This document shows, one piece after another, positions 6,779 to 16,074 of a stretch of DNA of 28,359 nucleotides; position 1 is the stretch's first letter, and each line of letters begins with the position of its first letter. The notes beneath the pieces are model-generated. The model searched no databases. It saw only the letters and a list, made by a program, of their open reading frames with translations, and had not been told where the DNA came from. A program made the position numbers and the translations under genes. The stretch is from IMG/VR virus record IMGVR_UViG_3300020187_000160, positions 1 to 28,359 of that record; one strand, 5' to 3'. Source of the stretch: a virus.

Positions 6779-8506
6779 TTAGACGCTGCCAACAACTTCT
6801 TCAAACTCAACACCAGTTCGAACAGCTACGAAATTTAGAGTAACATAGTTGATTGAACGTGCGGGTTTAATGAAGATATTTGCAACAAATCGGTTTTGAT
6901 CAATTACCGCTGCAGTGTTATTTGTTTCATCACAAACAACGCGGAAGTCTGTGATCCCGCGTCGACCTTTAATTTCCCGAAGGAAAGGTACAACAACGTT
7001 AACAAACTCTGCTCGGGTGAATTCATCGTTGAATTCAAACATAACGTTCCTAGCAGCGCCTTTAATAGATCGCTCAACAGCAAGGAATAAACGACGAACG
7101 TTAATTCGGTCGAATGCTGACGGACGCGACTCTTTAGTCTTGTCGCCAAACAGAATGATACCTTGTCCTGGAACATTGATTACTGGGTTAACACCAGCTT
7201 TATATAATGAATCTCGTTCGCTCTTAGTAGCATTGTAGGCCAAAGAAGTAACGCCAAAATATTGGCCTCTTCGTGAACCTGCAGGTGAGAACCAAGGAGC
7301 GGCAACAGCGTCTGTACCAGCCATAACACCAGCGGTTACTGGGGCAGCGGGGATAAAGACATACTGATCGTTATACTTGTCATAAACTTTCAAGTAGTTA
7401 TTATCTACGATCAGATATGACGAACCATTAAAATCGTTCGTCGTAGATAACGTAGAGGATACTGGCGAGGGGTTGTAAACAACAGCAGCTCGGTCAGGTG
7501 AAGTAACAACAACACAGTCCATTCTACCATTCGTGCCGGCAGCGATTGAAACCAAATGTGCAACAACAGTTTTCTGTTTTTCCTTGTCTGCCATTCCTGG
7601 CGCGATCAAGAAATCTACTTCAATAGTGTTCACGTCTTGGAATTGATCAAACCCAAACATAATTGCTGCTGTGTCTAAAACACCAGACTCAACGCCATGA
7701 ACTAGACTTACCTCCTGAACTTCAGGGGTGGGCATCACGAAGTTTTTGTTAAGAGCCGGCACACCGGCACCCAGATCGCTAGGGGCAGAAGCACACCAGA
7801 CGTATTGTGAACGATTGTTTAACACGTCAACCAAGTAGTTTGCAGTGCCATCAGAAGTCTTGGCGTCTGATGCGAGAGACGCGAACGCGAAGGATTCTAA
7901 AACCGAACCGCGAGTTCCTGAGAAAGCACCGTCTTCATCGATTACTAGAACGTGGACTTCGTCGTTATTACCACCTTGCTCACCAACATAAGTTGATGTG
8001 CTTGGCGCGCCGTCAAAGTATCCAGAATAAGCTGAGTCACCCCAAGCTTCAAAAACTGCATCTGATGCAGAATATGGACATACTTCAACTTTAATGCTGT
8101 TGCCTGCAGTTCCAGGATACTTTGATACAAAGGTAAGACCTTCAGTAGCTAAATTGCCTTTCTGTGCGTTCCAGTTGTCCATGTTCTTGACAAGAGGAGC
8201 GGCTCCAGCAGAATCTGCTGAACTTGCGTTACGTGCTGTTGATGTTACTTCTCTAACAACGTAGAGAGAGTCTGAGTATTGTAGGAATGCTGACGCTGAT
8301 AAAAAATCAACGGCGGAATTCTGATCGGGAGATCCGAAATTAGAAACCAAGTTCGACTCGTTACTTACGAGAATTGGTTCTTCAACTGGACCCCACCTAA
8401 AGTCGCCCACAAAAGCGCCAGTAGAGGTTGTTACGGCTGGTACAACGCCGGTTAAATCAATTTCCTTTACTGCAATTGAGGGAGACGAACCTGGTAAAAT
8501 TGCCAT
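6779..8506 (-). CDS. gp18: Contractile tail sheath protein (gp18-like)
   Basis: This 575-residue protein forms the contractile sheath. The N-terminus (PGSSPSIAVKEIDLTGVVPA, then TGAFVGDFRWGPVEEPILV) and the C-terminal sheath domain (GQGIILFGDKTKESR, FDRINVRRLFLAVERSI, FMFEFND-type strand, then NFVAVRTGVEFEEVVG) are characteristic. T4 gp18 has 659 residues, so one of the surface-exposed middle domains is probably smaller here. The start follows AAAAGGA and a late promoter about 65 bases upstream. It is followed by the tube gene with a 22-base gap. Confidence 0.98.
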   Translation of the reverse strand: MAILPGSSPSIAVKEIDLTGVVPAVTTSTGAFVGDFRWGPVEEPILVSNESNLVSNFGSPDQNSAVDFLSASAFLQYSDSLYVVREVTSTARNASSADSAGAAPLVKNMDNWNAQKGNLATEGLTFVSKYPGTAGNSIKVEVCPYSASDAVFEAWGDSAYSGYFDGAPSTSTYVGEQGGNNDEVHVLVIDEDGAFSGTRGSVLESFAFASLASDAKTSDGTANYLVDVLNNRSQYVWCASAPSDLGAGVPALNKNFVMPTPEVQEVSLVHGVESGVLDTAAIMFGFDQFQDVNTIEVDFLIAPGMADKEKQKTVVAHLVSIAAGTNGRMDCVVVTSPDRAAVVYNPSPVSSTLSTTNDFNGSSYLIVDNNYLKVYDKYNDQYVFIPAAPVTAGVMAGTDAVAAPWFSPAGSRRGQYFGVTSLAYNATKSERDSLYKAGVNPVINVPGQGIILFGDKTKESRPSAFDRINVRRLFLAVERSIKGAARNVMFEFNDEFTRAEFVNVVVPFLREIKGRRGITDFRVVCDETNNTAAVIDQNRFVANIFIKPARSINYVTLNFVAVRTGVEFEEVVGSV

Positions 8507-8570
8507 AGTTGTATCCTTTTCGTTAGCTATATGATAAGAGTTTCATTATACGATTATATTCAATAGAGGT

Positions 8571-8578
8571 TATTTATA
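8571..8578 (-). promoter_or_regulatory. T4-type late promoter for sheath and tube genes
   Basis: The minus strand reads TATAAATA just after the terminase gene stop. A start near 8565 would give a leader of about 60 nt carrying the AAAAGGA ribosome site of the sheath gene. Confidence 0.85.
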
Positions 8579-8589
8579 AAAATCTAATC

Positions 8590-10209
8590 TTAGAAATTTG
8601 GGTCGTGTTCGTACACTTGCCATTGCCACTTACCATCTTCTTCTTTATTCTCGATAGCGTTAATTGCATCAGATCCATCGTCGATAAATCCAAAGGGAAC
8701 GACGTCATTTTCGATTTCTTGCATTCTATTATCGAACATCATTTTCTTTAGATTTATATCTGTCATGTCAGAGAAAAATTCTGTGGTGACAAAGTAACCG
8801 AACATGACAAGATTCATCATTAAATCATCATGGTTTCCTTCACTGGCTTCATAAGAAGTACCCTTCGAGATAAAGGTTGAAATCTCCACAATTGTATCGT
8901 CGTCGAAAATTTCTAGTTTCTTTTCTTCTAATATATCTTTGATACCCGAACATCCAAGTCGCTTTGTTTTGCGCGTGATTTCGACGCCAATGCTGTTAGA
9001 TTTTACTGAGGAGGACAGGTGGCAATTATCATATTCTAGATCGTGGTACAGCCCGTTACAAACAACAGTACCCTGATCGTTAGATTCTATTACAACATAA
9101 GCGGTGTTATAAGCAGTTGCATACTTATATATAATATCTGGGAAGAGTATTGGAGAGATAGTGTTATCCCGATACACAGCTACTTGTTGAAAGGGGCGTG
9201 TCGTAATGTCAATAATATTGAACGTAGAATAGTCCTGTCCTCTTCCTTTCGAGACATCAACGGTCATGATGTACTCGTGACTCGGCCGAGTTTCAGAATA
9301 AATTTTTAGAAGACCGCCCTCTAAAACTCGTAGAGGCGCTGATGCAACAAACGCCATCAGCGTCTCTGCATTTATTAGAGTATCTCCTTTACCGAAGAAT
9401 GTGTTTCCATATTCTTGGTCAAACTGCAGCTGAGAAGTATTCGAGATCGTTTCTTCTTTCCAGCTTTCGTCTCTTCCAGGGACATCCCACCAATCTACTC
9501 GGAAAGGCTTAAATGTATTAGTTTTCTGTACAGCGCCTTGCCACAATTTGTGGTACATGTTTCCGATGCCATTGGCAGTAGAGGTGATAATTACCTTTGT
9601 GTCTCGTCCCGCTGTGACAACAGGATACGTGGAAGTATAGAATTCAGCTGCTCGCTCAACAAAAGCAAACTCATCGAGATAGAGCAAATTGACAGACATA
9701 CCACGAATAGAAGACCCGCTAGTGGCAGCAGCAATAATCCGACTATTATTAGAAAACTCAATAGAACCTTTATTGAGAGTTTTACAGCCAGGTTGTAGAA
9801 AGAACGGCAGATTCTCAAGCATAAGTGTAATGCGTCCGAGCATTTCTCGAGACGTGGCACCTTTATTTGCGAGAACCGCGATTGTTTTTTCTGACTGGAA
9901 GATTGCGTACCAGAGCAAGTAGGCGACTGATGAGATTGATTTCCCAGACTGTCGACAAGCAAGTACAATGTTAAAGCGATTATCGTTAAAGTGGTTGAAC
10001 ATACGTTCTTGATATGGGTAAAGCTCGAATGGAACAAGACCATCGTCCAATGAAATAATCTTAACATATTTCTGGGCAAAGTAAGAAGGGTCGCCCATAC
10101 ACTTTTTATATTCAAGGATCTGCTCCCTTGACCATTCTTGCGTAACGCCATCGCGTTTTACATTGATGTTGCCAAGATAGGTTTCATTCATCATTCTCTG
10201 TGCCAACAT
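8590..10209 (-). CDS. gp17: Terminase large subunit (gp17-like)
   Basis: This protein of about 540 residues is the packaging motor and nuclease. Positions counted from the ATG at 10209: Walker A ACRQSGKS near 83-90, Walker B LLYLDEFAF near 175-183, a TSTANG coupling motif near 210, and the RNase H-like nuclease with acidic residues in MTVDVSKGRGQDYS (about 314), VIESND (about 372) and NHDDLMMN (about 457). T4 gp17 has 610 residues. The gene overlaps the end of the small-subunit gene. The start is uncertain: a TTG at 10212, ATG at 10209, and ATGs at 10194 and 10191 are all in frame, none with a strong ribosome site. I use 10209; 10194 or 10191 is also plausible. Confidence 0.97.
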   Translation of the reverse strand: MLAQRMMNETYLGNINVKRDGVTQEWSREQILEYKKCMGDPSYFAQKYVKIISLDDGLVPFELYPYQERMFNHFNDNRFNIVLACRQSGKSISSVAYLLWYAIFQSEKTIAVLANKGATSREMLGRITLMLENLPFFLQPGCKTLNKGSIEFSNNSRIIAAATSGSSIRGMSVNLLYLDEFAFVERAAEFYTSTYPVVTAGRDTKVIITSTANGIGNMYHKLWQGAVQKTNTFKPFRVDWWDVPGRDESWKEETISNTSQLQFDQEYGNTFFGKGDTLINAETLMAFVASAPLRVLEGGLLKIYSETRPSHEYIMTVDVSKGRGQDYSTFNIIDITTRPFQQVAVYRDNTISPILFPDIIYKYATAYNTAYVVIESNDQGTVVCNGLYHDLEYDNCHLSSSVKSNSIGVEITRKTKRLGCSGIKDILEEKKLEIFDDDTIVEISTFISKGTSYEASEGNHDDLMMNLVMFGYFVTTEFFSDMTDINLKKMMFDNRMQEIENDVVPFGFIDDGSDAINAIENKEEDGKWQWQVYEHDPNF

Positions 10210-10534
10210 CAATTACCGCCCTTTCTTCATCATGTAGTAAACGTTGTAGTTCAGTTGTGCTACCTAAGAACAAATTGTTATTCGTAATTTGTTTTTTAGG
10301 CTCGTCTGATTTATTGATGTCTTTGTGTTTTTTATTCAGATCCATCAACTTATCATTCACATCAGAAACGTTTTTAATCATTCCTGATAATACTTCGAAC
10401 GCTCTGGGATGCTCTGATTCTCTCGCGACTTCTATCATGAGTTCAAGGCTACGTTTACCGTTTTCTATCAACTCATAATAGGTGTCGCGAGAATATTCAT
10501 AATCAGTCTTTACGTTTGGATCATCTTCTTTCAT
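10184..10534 (-). CDS. gp16: Terminase small subunit (gp16-like)
   Basis: This 116-residue protein lies directly before the large terminase gene and overlaps it, the T4 arrangement. T4 gp16 (164 aa) is a helical ring-forming protein that recognises DNA and stimulates gp17. The sequence is mostly helical, with DTYYELIENGKRSLELMIEV (about 18-37), HPRAFEVLSGMIKNVSDVND (about 43-62) and LMDLNKKHKDINK. These match the usual small-terminase pattern of T4-like phages. The ribosome site is poor (GTGAG). The gene begins 7 bases after the stop of the 1839-aa gene, so it is probably cotranscribed with it. Confidence 0.93.
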   Translation of the reverse strand: MKEDDPNVKTDYEYSRDTYYELIENGKRSLELMIEVARESEHPRAFEVLSGMIKNVSDVNDKLMDLNKKHKDINKSDEPKKQITNNNLFLGSTTELQRLLHDEERAVIDVGTENDE

Positions 10535-10540
10535 TTATAC

Positions 10541-13500
10541 TCACAATTTTTTCAAATAACTCATATCACCAATTGTTATAGATTTTGTCGCGTCATTTCC
10601 AGAGAACCTGATGTATCCTTCTCTCGGGAAAATAGAACATTCTCCTGCCGCCAGAGAGTCAAGGGTTTCATCTTCTACGATAGTAGCAGCAACACCGTCT
10701 ATCTTAATATTTAGTGCTGGTTTATTTCGCGTCGAGAGAATCATAAGGTCTGAGTCGAAAGAACCATTGCCAGCAGTACCGACTCTTACATAAAAGTCTT
10801 CAGATTTAACCTTCCAATCTTTCAGGACAATCCCATTAGTAATGTTGGCGCCAGCAACTGAGTAATCTTGTTCTGTTATCTCAACAAAGGTTGCCGGACC
10901 AACGGAACCGGTTGATGTTTGTAAAGAAGTGTAAACCAATACATCGTTGATGTAGTACGTTATCGCCGTCCCAATTCGTTTGACAGAGAACGCCATTCCT
11001 CGAATAGCGTGCTGCGCCATATCTGTACTTACAGTTGTGTTATTGACAGATTCTAGGGCTTCTTTGGAGGATTGGTTGTATGCATCAATATCTTGTTGAA
11101 TATAAGCAAGCGTATATTCTCCGCTACTTACTGTGTCTACCACTACACCATTCTCGACAATATGGATATCGATATTCGGAGTATTCCACAATAGAGAACG
11201 GTCGTCACCGGTAATTGATGATCTCTCTAATCTAAATCCAAAATCGATATGGTTTAATTCAGTAGGAAACAGCGCGCCAGAATATTGGTGAGAAGACAGG
11301 CCGAACGAAGGCTTGACCCAAGCCGAACCTTCTCCAGAAGACCCTGCTTTTAAGTCAGGATAAAGAAAGGATCTGTTGTGTGCCCCGCGCTGATTACAGA
11401 TATTATACACAACTTCACAGTCAGAATTCCCTCTAAGATTGTCAGCGACTCGAAATCCTACTTTAAAATTACTACGGTAACCGCTAATGTTGCTTTGGGC
11501 ATAATTATATGTTGACAACAAAGTTCCAATCGGTTGCATAAAATGTCTCACCTGGGCTCTCATATAATTATTATAACTCGTGCTATAGGCCGTTGGGTTA
11601 GTTTCAAGCCACATGGCGCCACCGACTATGGTATCTGTTGAAACCACACCAATATCACTGTAAGCCGCGCTGCTTAATACTGGGTCGGAAGCCGTCGCTG
11701 ATGATGACGCATTCCCGCCATAACCATCGTTCAATAAAGAACGTAAGGTAACACTGATCGGCGCGTGAGTTCCATTGAGACTCAAAGTTTCTGTTTTCCC
11801 TAATGCTGTTGCACTCGGATAGATAGAAGTCGTGTCTGATTCGAACGTCCATTCTTCATTATTATCATTCCAAATACCGTGCATGATTCCAGTAGAATGA
11901 TGCTCATCCGCGACAAAGGTTTGTGTCCCAGAAAGATCGTCGAAAGAAACCTTAACGCCGTCAATTGTGGCGTCAGAAGAAGAATGCGTAGTTTTATAAG
12001 ATATTGCTGTGTCGTCGACAACCTTAACCCAATCAGAACCATTCCAAGAATACTCGTCCCAAAAGAATCTAGAGTAATAGTCGTCGGCGACATTTAAGTT
12101 TTTGTCAGGAGTACCGGCAGACTCAATCCACCATCCGTCTTGGTTTGTTGTGATAAAGGCACCAAATGCGTGAGAATAAAAACGATACGCTTGATGATCA
12201 GCGCCGGTATTAAAATTAAACGAATTGTCTTTAAACGCAAACTCGTCAGGATGAGTTACGTTGTCGAATGGGTAGAAAATAATATCTTTACTAAATTGTG
12301 ATGTGGACTGATCCCAGACATAATTCCTTCGAATAATACCCTTTACCCCATCCTTTCTGGTGAATCCAATAGGCGTATTGAGAGACCACCCATGTGCGAA
12401 CCCAAAGTAAGAAGCTGAACTCCAGCCATTCAGCGCGTCATCATTATGGAGGCTTGTATATCCACTTTGATTAACATACGAAGTGCTGTAACCGATATTG
12501 GAAACGTTTGCTGGATTTACCATCGCTGTTATAGTAGAAGAACCATATGACAGCGTTGCCGGTCTAGCGCGAGGCACACCATCATTTGTAGTTATTTTAA
12601 GCGAATCAGGGGAGTAATTAGAAAGATACCAATTGCCGTCATAACAACCCATCAACTTACGAGACCAATCAAAGGTTGTAGACGCGGGAAGCGTATTGTT
12701 AGCGTTACTCCAGAAATTACCACCTCCAGAAATTACCAAACCTGTGCGGTTTTGATAGTTAATATACCCACCAAAGTTCACGTTGGTCCTATTCGCTTGT
12801 GTTCCGTTGATCTCGTCCCACCAAGAAAAATATGTGTTGAACGATGTATTAGTAGCATAGTTATTATTGTAGCTATATGAACTACTATCATTATAAACAA
12901 TAGCCAATTCATCGTTGAGTTTATTCGCAACTAGAGCAGCCGTCGATCCCCAATACCATAACGTGTTATTTTCGTCGAAAGCGACTGCAGTGGTCGAATC
13001 AAACCCAGTCCAAGTAACACCACGGTCTGTAGATTTAACTAACGCGCCTTCAATAATTGCCCAAACGACTCTGTTTGTTCCACCAACAGAAGAACCTGTG
13101 GTAACACAGTACCCTATATTATCAGGATTTGACCCAACTGTTAAAGATCCTGCTGTTCCTGGTGTATACAACTTCACTGTTCCAGTTGTATTACCGGTGG
13201 GATCACCGACAGCAACAAACGTAGAAGTAATACCAACAGATCCGGAAACGATTTCTAAATGTTCTTCTACACTATAGTCTGAGAGTTTATAGATGAAAGT
13301 GTCGTCTGATTGAGAAACCGCTAACCTACTGCCGCCAGCATCAATACTGATAGAAGAACCAAAGCGGATATTGTCTGCGGTGTGCGTAGAATTAATTGTT
13401 TGCAACAAATTTCCCGAGATCAAATCATAAACATACACCACCCCCGCCGCATCATGCGTGTCCGATGCGGTTTCTGGTGCACCTACGATCAGCAGATTCT

Positions 13501-16060
13501 GGGATGTTGCTAGAGTTTTACCAAACTCATTGCCTGTCGGTGTCGCGTTTGGGTTTGATATAGATCTCTCTAATTGAGGATCCTCAAAACCGCCAGTAGG
13601 AGAATGGAAGACATAAACAGCACCACTAGCAGCACCCTGTGACTCATAAGGAGAGCCGATGATAGCTCTGTCGCCAGATATCGAAACAGTAAATCCGAAA
13701 CGATCTCCGGCTGAGTTTGAGCTTGTGTCTGGGTTTTGAATAGCACCAACCCAATTTGGACTCGAGACATCATCGATATTGAAAATATAACACATACCAC
13801 TAGACTGAGTTATTCCAGCACTGCTGTCTTCATCGGGTGCACTGGCTATCAAGAATGTTCCACCCGAGCTAATTGACATCGCCACGGAAGTGCCAAACGC
13901 GTCCCCAGCTGCATTGGCAACCGAGTTAGGGTTTGTGATCGTACTGTCTGGCGTAATGTTTCCAGATGTTTTTGTGTTTAAGTCATAAAGATAAACCGTC
14001 CCCGAATCATCAGGTGCACCGATCGCTAATATATGCGTGTCGCCTGTAGTTAAATCCATTGCTTGACCGAACAAAGAATCGCTACCCACAGTTCCACCAG
14101 CGGGGTCGAGAGCAGTATATAGAAAGTTCATATCATTATCATAGATATCGACTCGACACACACCAGCGCCGGTGGGATTTGAGTTGACGCAAATATAATT
14201 TCTGTTAACTGTAATATTGGTTCCGAAATCAACGCTGTCTGCAGCGGACTCAACTGTTGTTGTCGACTGTAATATGGCTGCGTCGAAACTAGTATTAAAA
14301 GACATGTTTTCGACAGTAGGTTCAACACCAACAGTCAGCATATCTTTGACAAGTGTGATCCCCTTGTCATGACTCGTGATCCAAAGGTCACCGCTAAGAT
14401 CGTCCCAAGAAAACCCACTGATTTTACCTGCTGTGGGGAAATCAGTAAATTTAACTGGATCTACGATGGACAGAACTTCTGGTTCTGTAGGCACAAAAAT
14501 ATACATGTATGATCGGCGATGGTTTAGTACAAAAATCGCACTGCGGCCATCAGAAAGAACGACATCTTCTTTAGTTGCGTACATATCCTCGTTACTGCCG
14601 TTGACACCCAACCTGTAGTGGATTCCGTCCAGCGGAGCTCTCCATTGTGTTTGAACCTCACCGAATGTGTCATTGGAGATCTCGGAAGAGTTGTTGGTAG
14701 AATCGTTAAGATACCCTGGATGATCTAAAATTTCTTCTCTATACGAGAATGTGTTATTGTTAGTGCCCGTAATAATTCTACGAGCAATGTTATATGTCGA
14801 CGAGCCCACACCACCACTAGTTGCATAATTAACACGCCAATATTCAGGTAATCTCTTATCTGGAAAAGTAGAAGCGTCAACAGCAACCGAGCCAGTTGTT
14901 TGAGCAATATCGAGCGCGTCAAAAAACGGGCCAGTCTTTGTGGGTGTATGCGCATATATATTTTGGGCTTTATTGAAACCCGCCGGCAAAATATCAAACC
15001 AAGAATGAGCAAAAGATCGGTTATTTGAATATGACCCAACACCATACATCGTGCCTCGAATTCGCCCGAGATCCGTGTCTAATAATTCCTTTGTGTATCT
15101 CGCATAATGTGTCTTGTAGAAGTAATCTAGAAAACTGGTTGTGCCTGTGCTTCTAAACTCTTGTCTGTCATGATACTGTCTTCTCCACAAATTATACTCA
15201 TCTCCCAGTGTGGGCAATGGAGTCGTGGAAGCATTGCCCATTAACTCATGAGGCTTCTTGATCCCCCCGAGCCATCCATCGCGAAGATAAGTCATATGAA
15301 AATCTCTCGCGATTGAATAATTCTTGTATCCGTGTCCAAGAGCAGACATACCAGCGAACCAAAGAGGTTTGGTTATCTCAGTCAAACCCGTTGGTTGCTC
15401 AAATACAATTTTGTAGTCGATGATTAGAGTTTCTGTTAACTCTTGGACTACAGCCGGTGAAACGGCAGTATAAGAAAGTATAGGAAGGTCAATATTTTTG
15501 CCAGTATAATCATTCCAGTCGGTAATTTTGGTGGTATCATTATGCCCATTTGTGAAGTAAGATGCCCCGAAGCTGGTATTAGTGGAAATTGATAATGCTA
15601 GAGTATTTACTGTAAACGCAGTGCCTGTGGGTGGTAGGAATTGTTGTGTTAATTTAATATAGAATTCATTGGTCACTTCATCATACGTCAACCACTCGTA
15701 TGGCAAAACGCCAGGAATAACATTTCCGAACCTCACCTCAAACCGTGGGTCTGTTTGCAGCTTGGGTTGCTCACTAGCGAGTTCGGTTTTAACTTCATCG
15801 GAAGCGATGATGAAAGAGTTACCGATCAAACTCGCGCGAGTACCGTAGGTAAAACGATCGTCGAGCCACCAACCGGAGGTGTCCCCATAGTTGTTTAACG
15901 TGTTTGTTCTAGCGTCATGATATGACGTAGCAACTCCAGTAGAAGACATCGTTCGATCAAATGCAAATTCTGTAATTCTATTTTCGATCCAGTCAGTAGT
16001 AAAAACAACCTCACCGAGTGCGTTCTGCTTTTGGATTCTATAAAGACCTTTATACATCAT
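10541..16060 (-). CDS. Giant FG-GAP/BNR-repeat virion protein, 1839 aa (putative adhesin or fibre)
   Basis: I do not recognise this protein as a whole. The N-terminal 600 residues have no motif I know. Residues about 640-960 hold a beta-propeller with FG-GAP-like blades: ILAIGAPDDSGTVYLYDL, AIIGSPYESQGAASGAVYVF and LLIVGAPETASD. Near residue 1010, STDRGVTW is a BNR/Asp-box motif. The region around 1510-1760 resembles a concanavalin/LamG-like jelly roll, with AFSVKRIGTAITYYINDVLV. No signal peptide or membrane segment is seen. It follows the related 1386-aa gene by 14 bases and starts at tandem ATG codons after CAGGAA. Its position in the late virion operon suggests a fibre or adhesin that contacts the host surface; that is inference. 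The dependence of FG-GAP blades on bound calcium is known for the family. Confidence 0.85.
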   Translation of the reverse strand: MMYKGLYRIQKQNALGEVVFTTDWIENRITEFAFDRTMSSTGVATSYHDARTNTLNNYGDTSGWWLDDRFTYGTRASLIGNSFIIASDEVKTELASEQPKLQTDPRFEVRFGNVIPGVLPYEWLTYDEVTNEFYIKLTQQFLPPTGTAFTVNTLALSISTNTSFGASYFTNGHNDTTKITDWNDYTGKNIDLPILSYTAVSPAVVQELTETLIIDYKIVFEQPTGLTEITKPLWFAGMSALGHGYKNYSIARDFHMTYLRDGWLGGIKKPHELMGNASTTPLPTLGDEYNLWRRQYHDRQEFRSTGTTSFLDYFYKTHYARYTKELLDTDLGRIRGTMYGVGSYSNNRSFAHSWFDILPAGFNKAQNIYAHTPTKTGPFFDALDIAQTTGSVAVDASTFPDKRLPEYWRVNYATSGGVGSSTYNIARRIITGTNNNTFSYREEILDHPGYLNDSTNNSSEISNDTFGEVQTQWRAPLDGIHYRLGVNGSNEDMYATKEDVVLSDGRSAIFVLNHRRSYMYIFVPTEPEVLSIVDPVKFTDFPTAGKISGFSWDDLSGDLWITSHDKGITLVKDMLTVGVEPTVENMSFNTSFDAAILQSTTTVESAADSVDFGTNITVNRNYICVNSNPTGAGVCRVDIYDNDMNFLYTALDPAGGTVGSDSLFGQAMDLTTGDTHILAIGAPDDSGTVYLYDLNTKTSGNITPDSTITNPNSVANAAGDAFGTSVAMSISSGGTFLIASAPDEDSSAGITQSSGMCYIFNIDDVSSPNWVGAIQNPDTSSNSAGDRFGFTVSISGDRAIIGSPYESQGAASGAVYVFHSPTGGFEDPQLERSISNPNATPTGNEFGKTLATSQNLLIVGAPETASDTHDAAGVVYVYDLISGNLLQTINSTHTADNIRFGSSISIDAGGSRLAVSQSDDTFIYKLSDYSVEEHLEIVSGSVGITSTFVAVGDPTGNTTGTVKLYTPGTAGSLTVGSNPDNIGYCVTTGSSVGGTNRVVWAIIEGALVKSTDRGVTWTGFDSTTAVAFDENNTLWYWGSTAALVANKLNDELAIVYNDSSSYSYNNNYATNTSFNTYFSWWDEINGTQANRTNVNFGGYINYQNRTGLVISGGGNFWSNANNTLPASTTFDWSRKLMGCYDGNWYLSNYSPDSLKITTNDGVPRARPATLSYGSSTITAMVNPANVSNIGYSTSYVNQSGYTSLHNDDALNGWSSASYFGFAHGWSLNTPIGFTRKDGVKGIIRRNYVWDQSTSQFSKDIIFYPFDNVTHPDEFAFKDNSFNFNTGADHQAYRFYSHAFGAFITTNQDGWWIESAGTPDKNLNVADDYYSRFFWDEYSWNGSDWVKVVDDTAISYKTTHSSSDATIDGVKVSFDDLSGTQTFVADEHHSTGIMHGIWNDNNEEWTFESDTTSIYPSATALGKTETLSLNGTHAPISVTLRSLLNDGYGGNASSSATASDPVLSSAAYSDIGVVSTDTIVGGAMWLETNPTAYSTSYNNYMRAQVRHFMQPIGTLLSTYNYAQSNISGYRSNFKVGFRVADNLRGNSDCEVVYNICNQRGAHNRSFLYPDLKAGSSGEGSAWVKPSFGLSSHQYSGALFPTELNHIDFGFRLERSSITGDDRSLLWNTPNIDIHIVENGVVVDTVSSGEYTLAYIQQDIDAYNQSSKEALESVNNTTVSTDMAQHAIRGMAFSVKRIGTAITYYINDVLVYTSLQTSTGSVGPATFVEITEQDYSVAGANITNGIVLKDWKVKSEDFYVRVGTAGNGSFDSDLMILSTRNKPALNIKIDGVAATIVEDETLDSLAAGECSIFPREGYIRFSGNDATKSITIGDMSYLKKL

Positions 16061-16074
16061 TAATTCCTGTAATT

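Noticed and set aside
9591-10151. Minus-strand 186-codon frame inside the terminase gene
   Set aside because: It overlaps the Walker motifs of the large terminase in another frame. Its Leu/Ser-rich product is typical of an out-of-frame shadow.
12915-13277. Plus-strand 120-codon frame opposite the 1839-aa gene
   Set aside because: It is the antisense of a beta-rich region, with no supporting signal.
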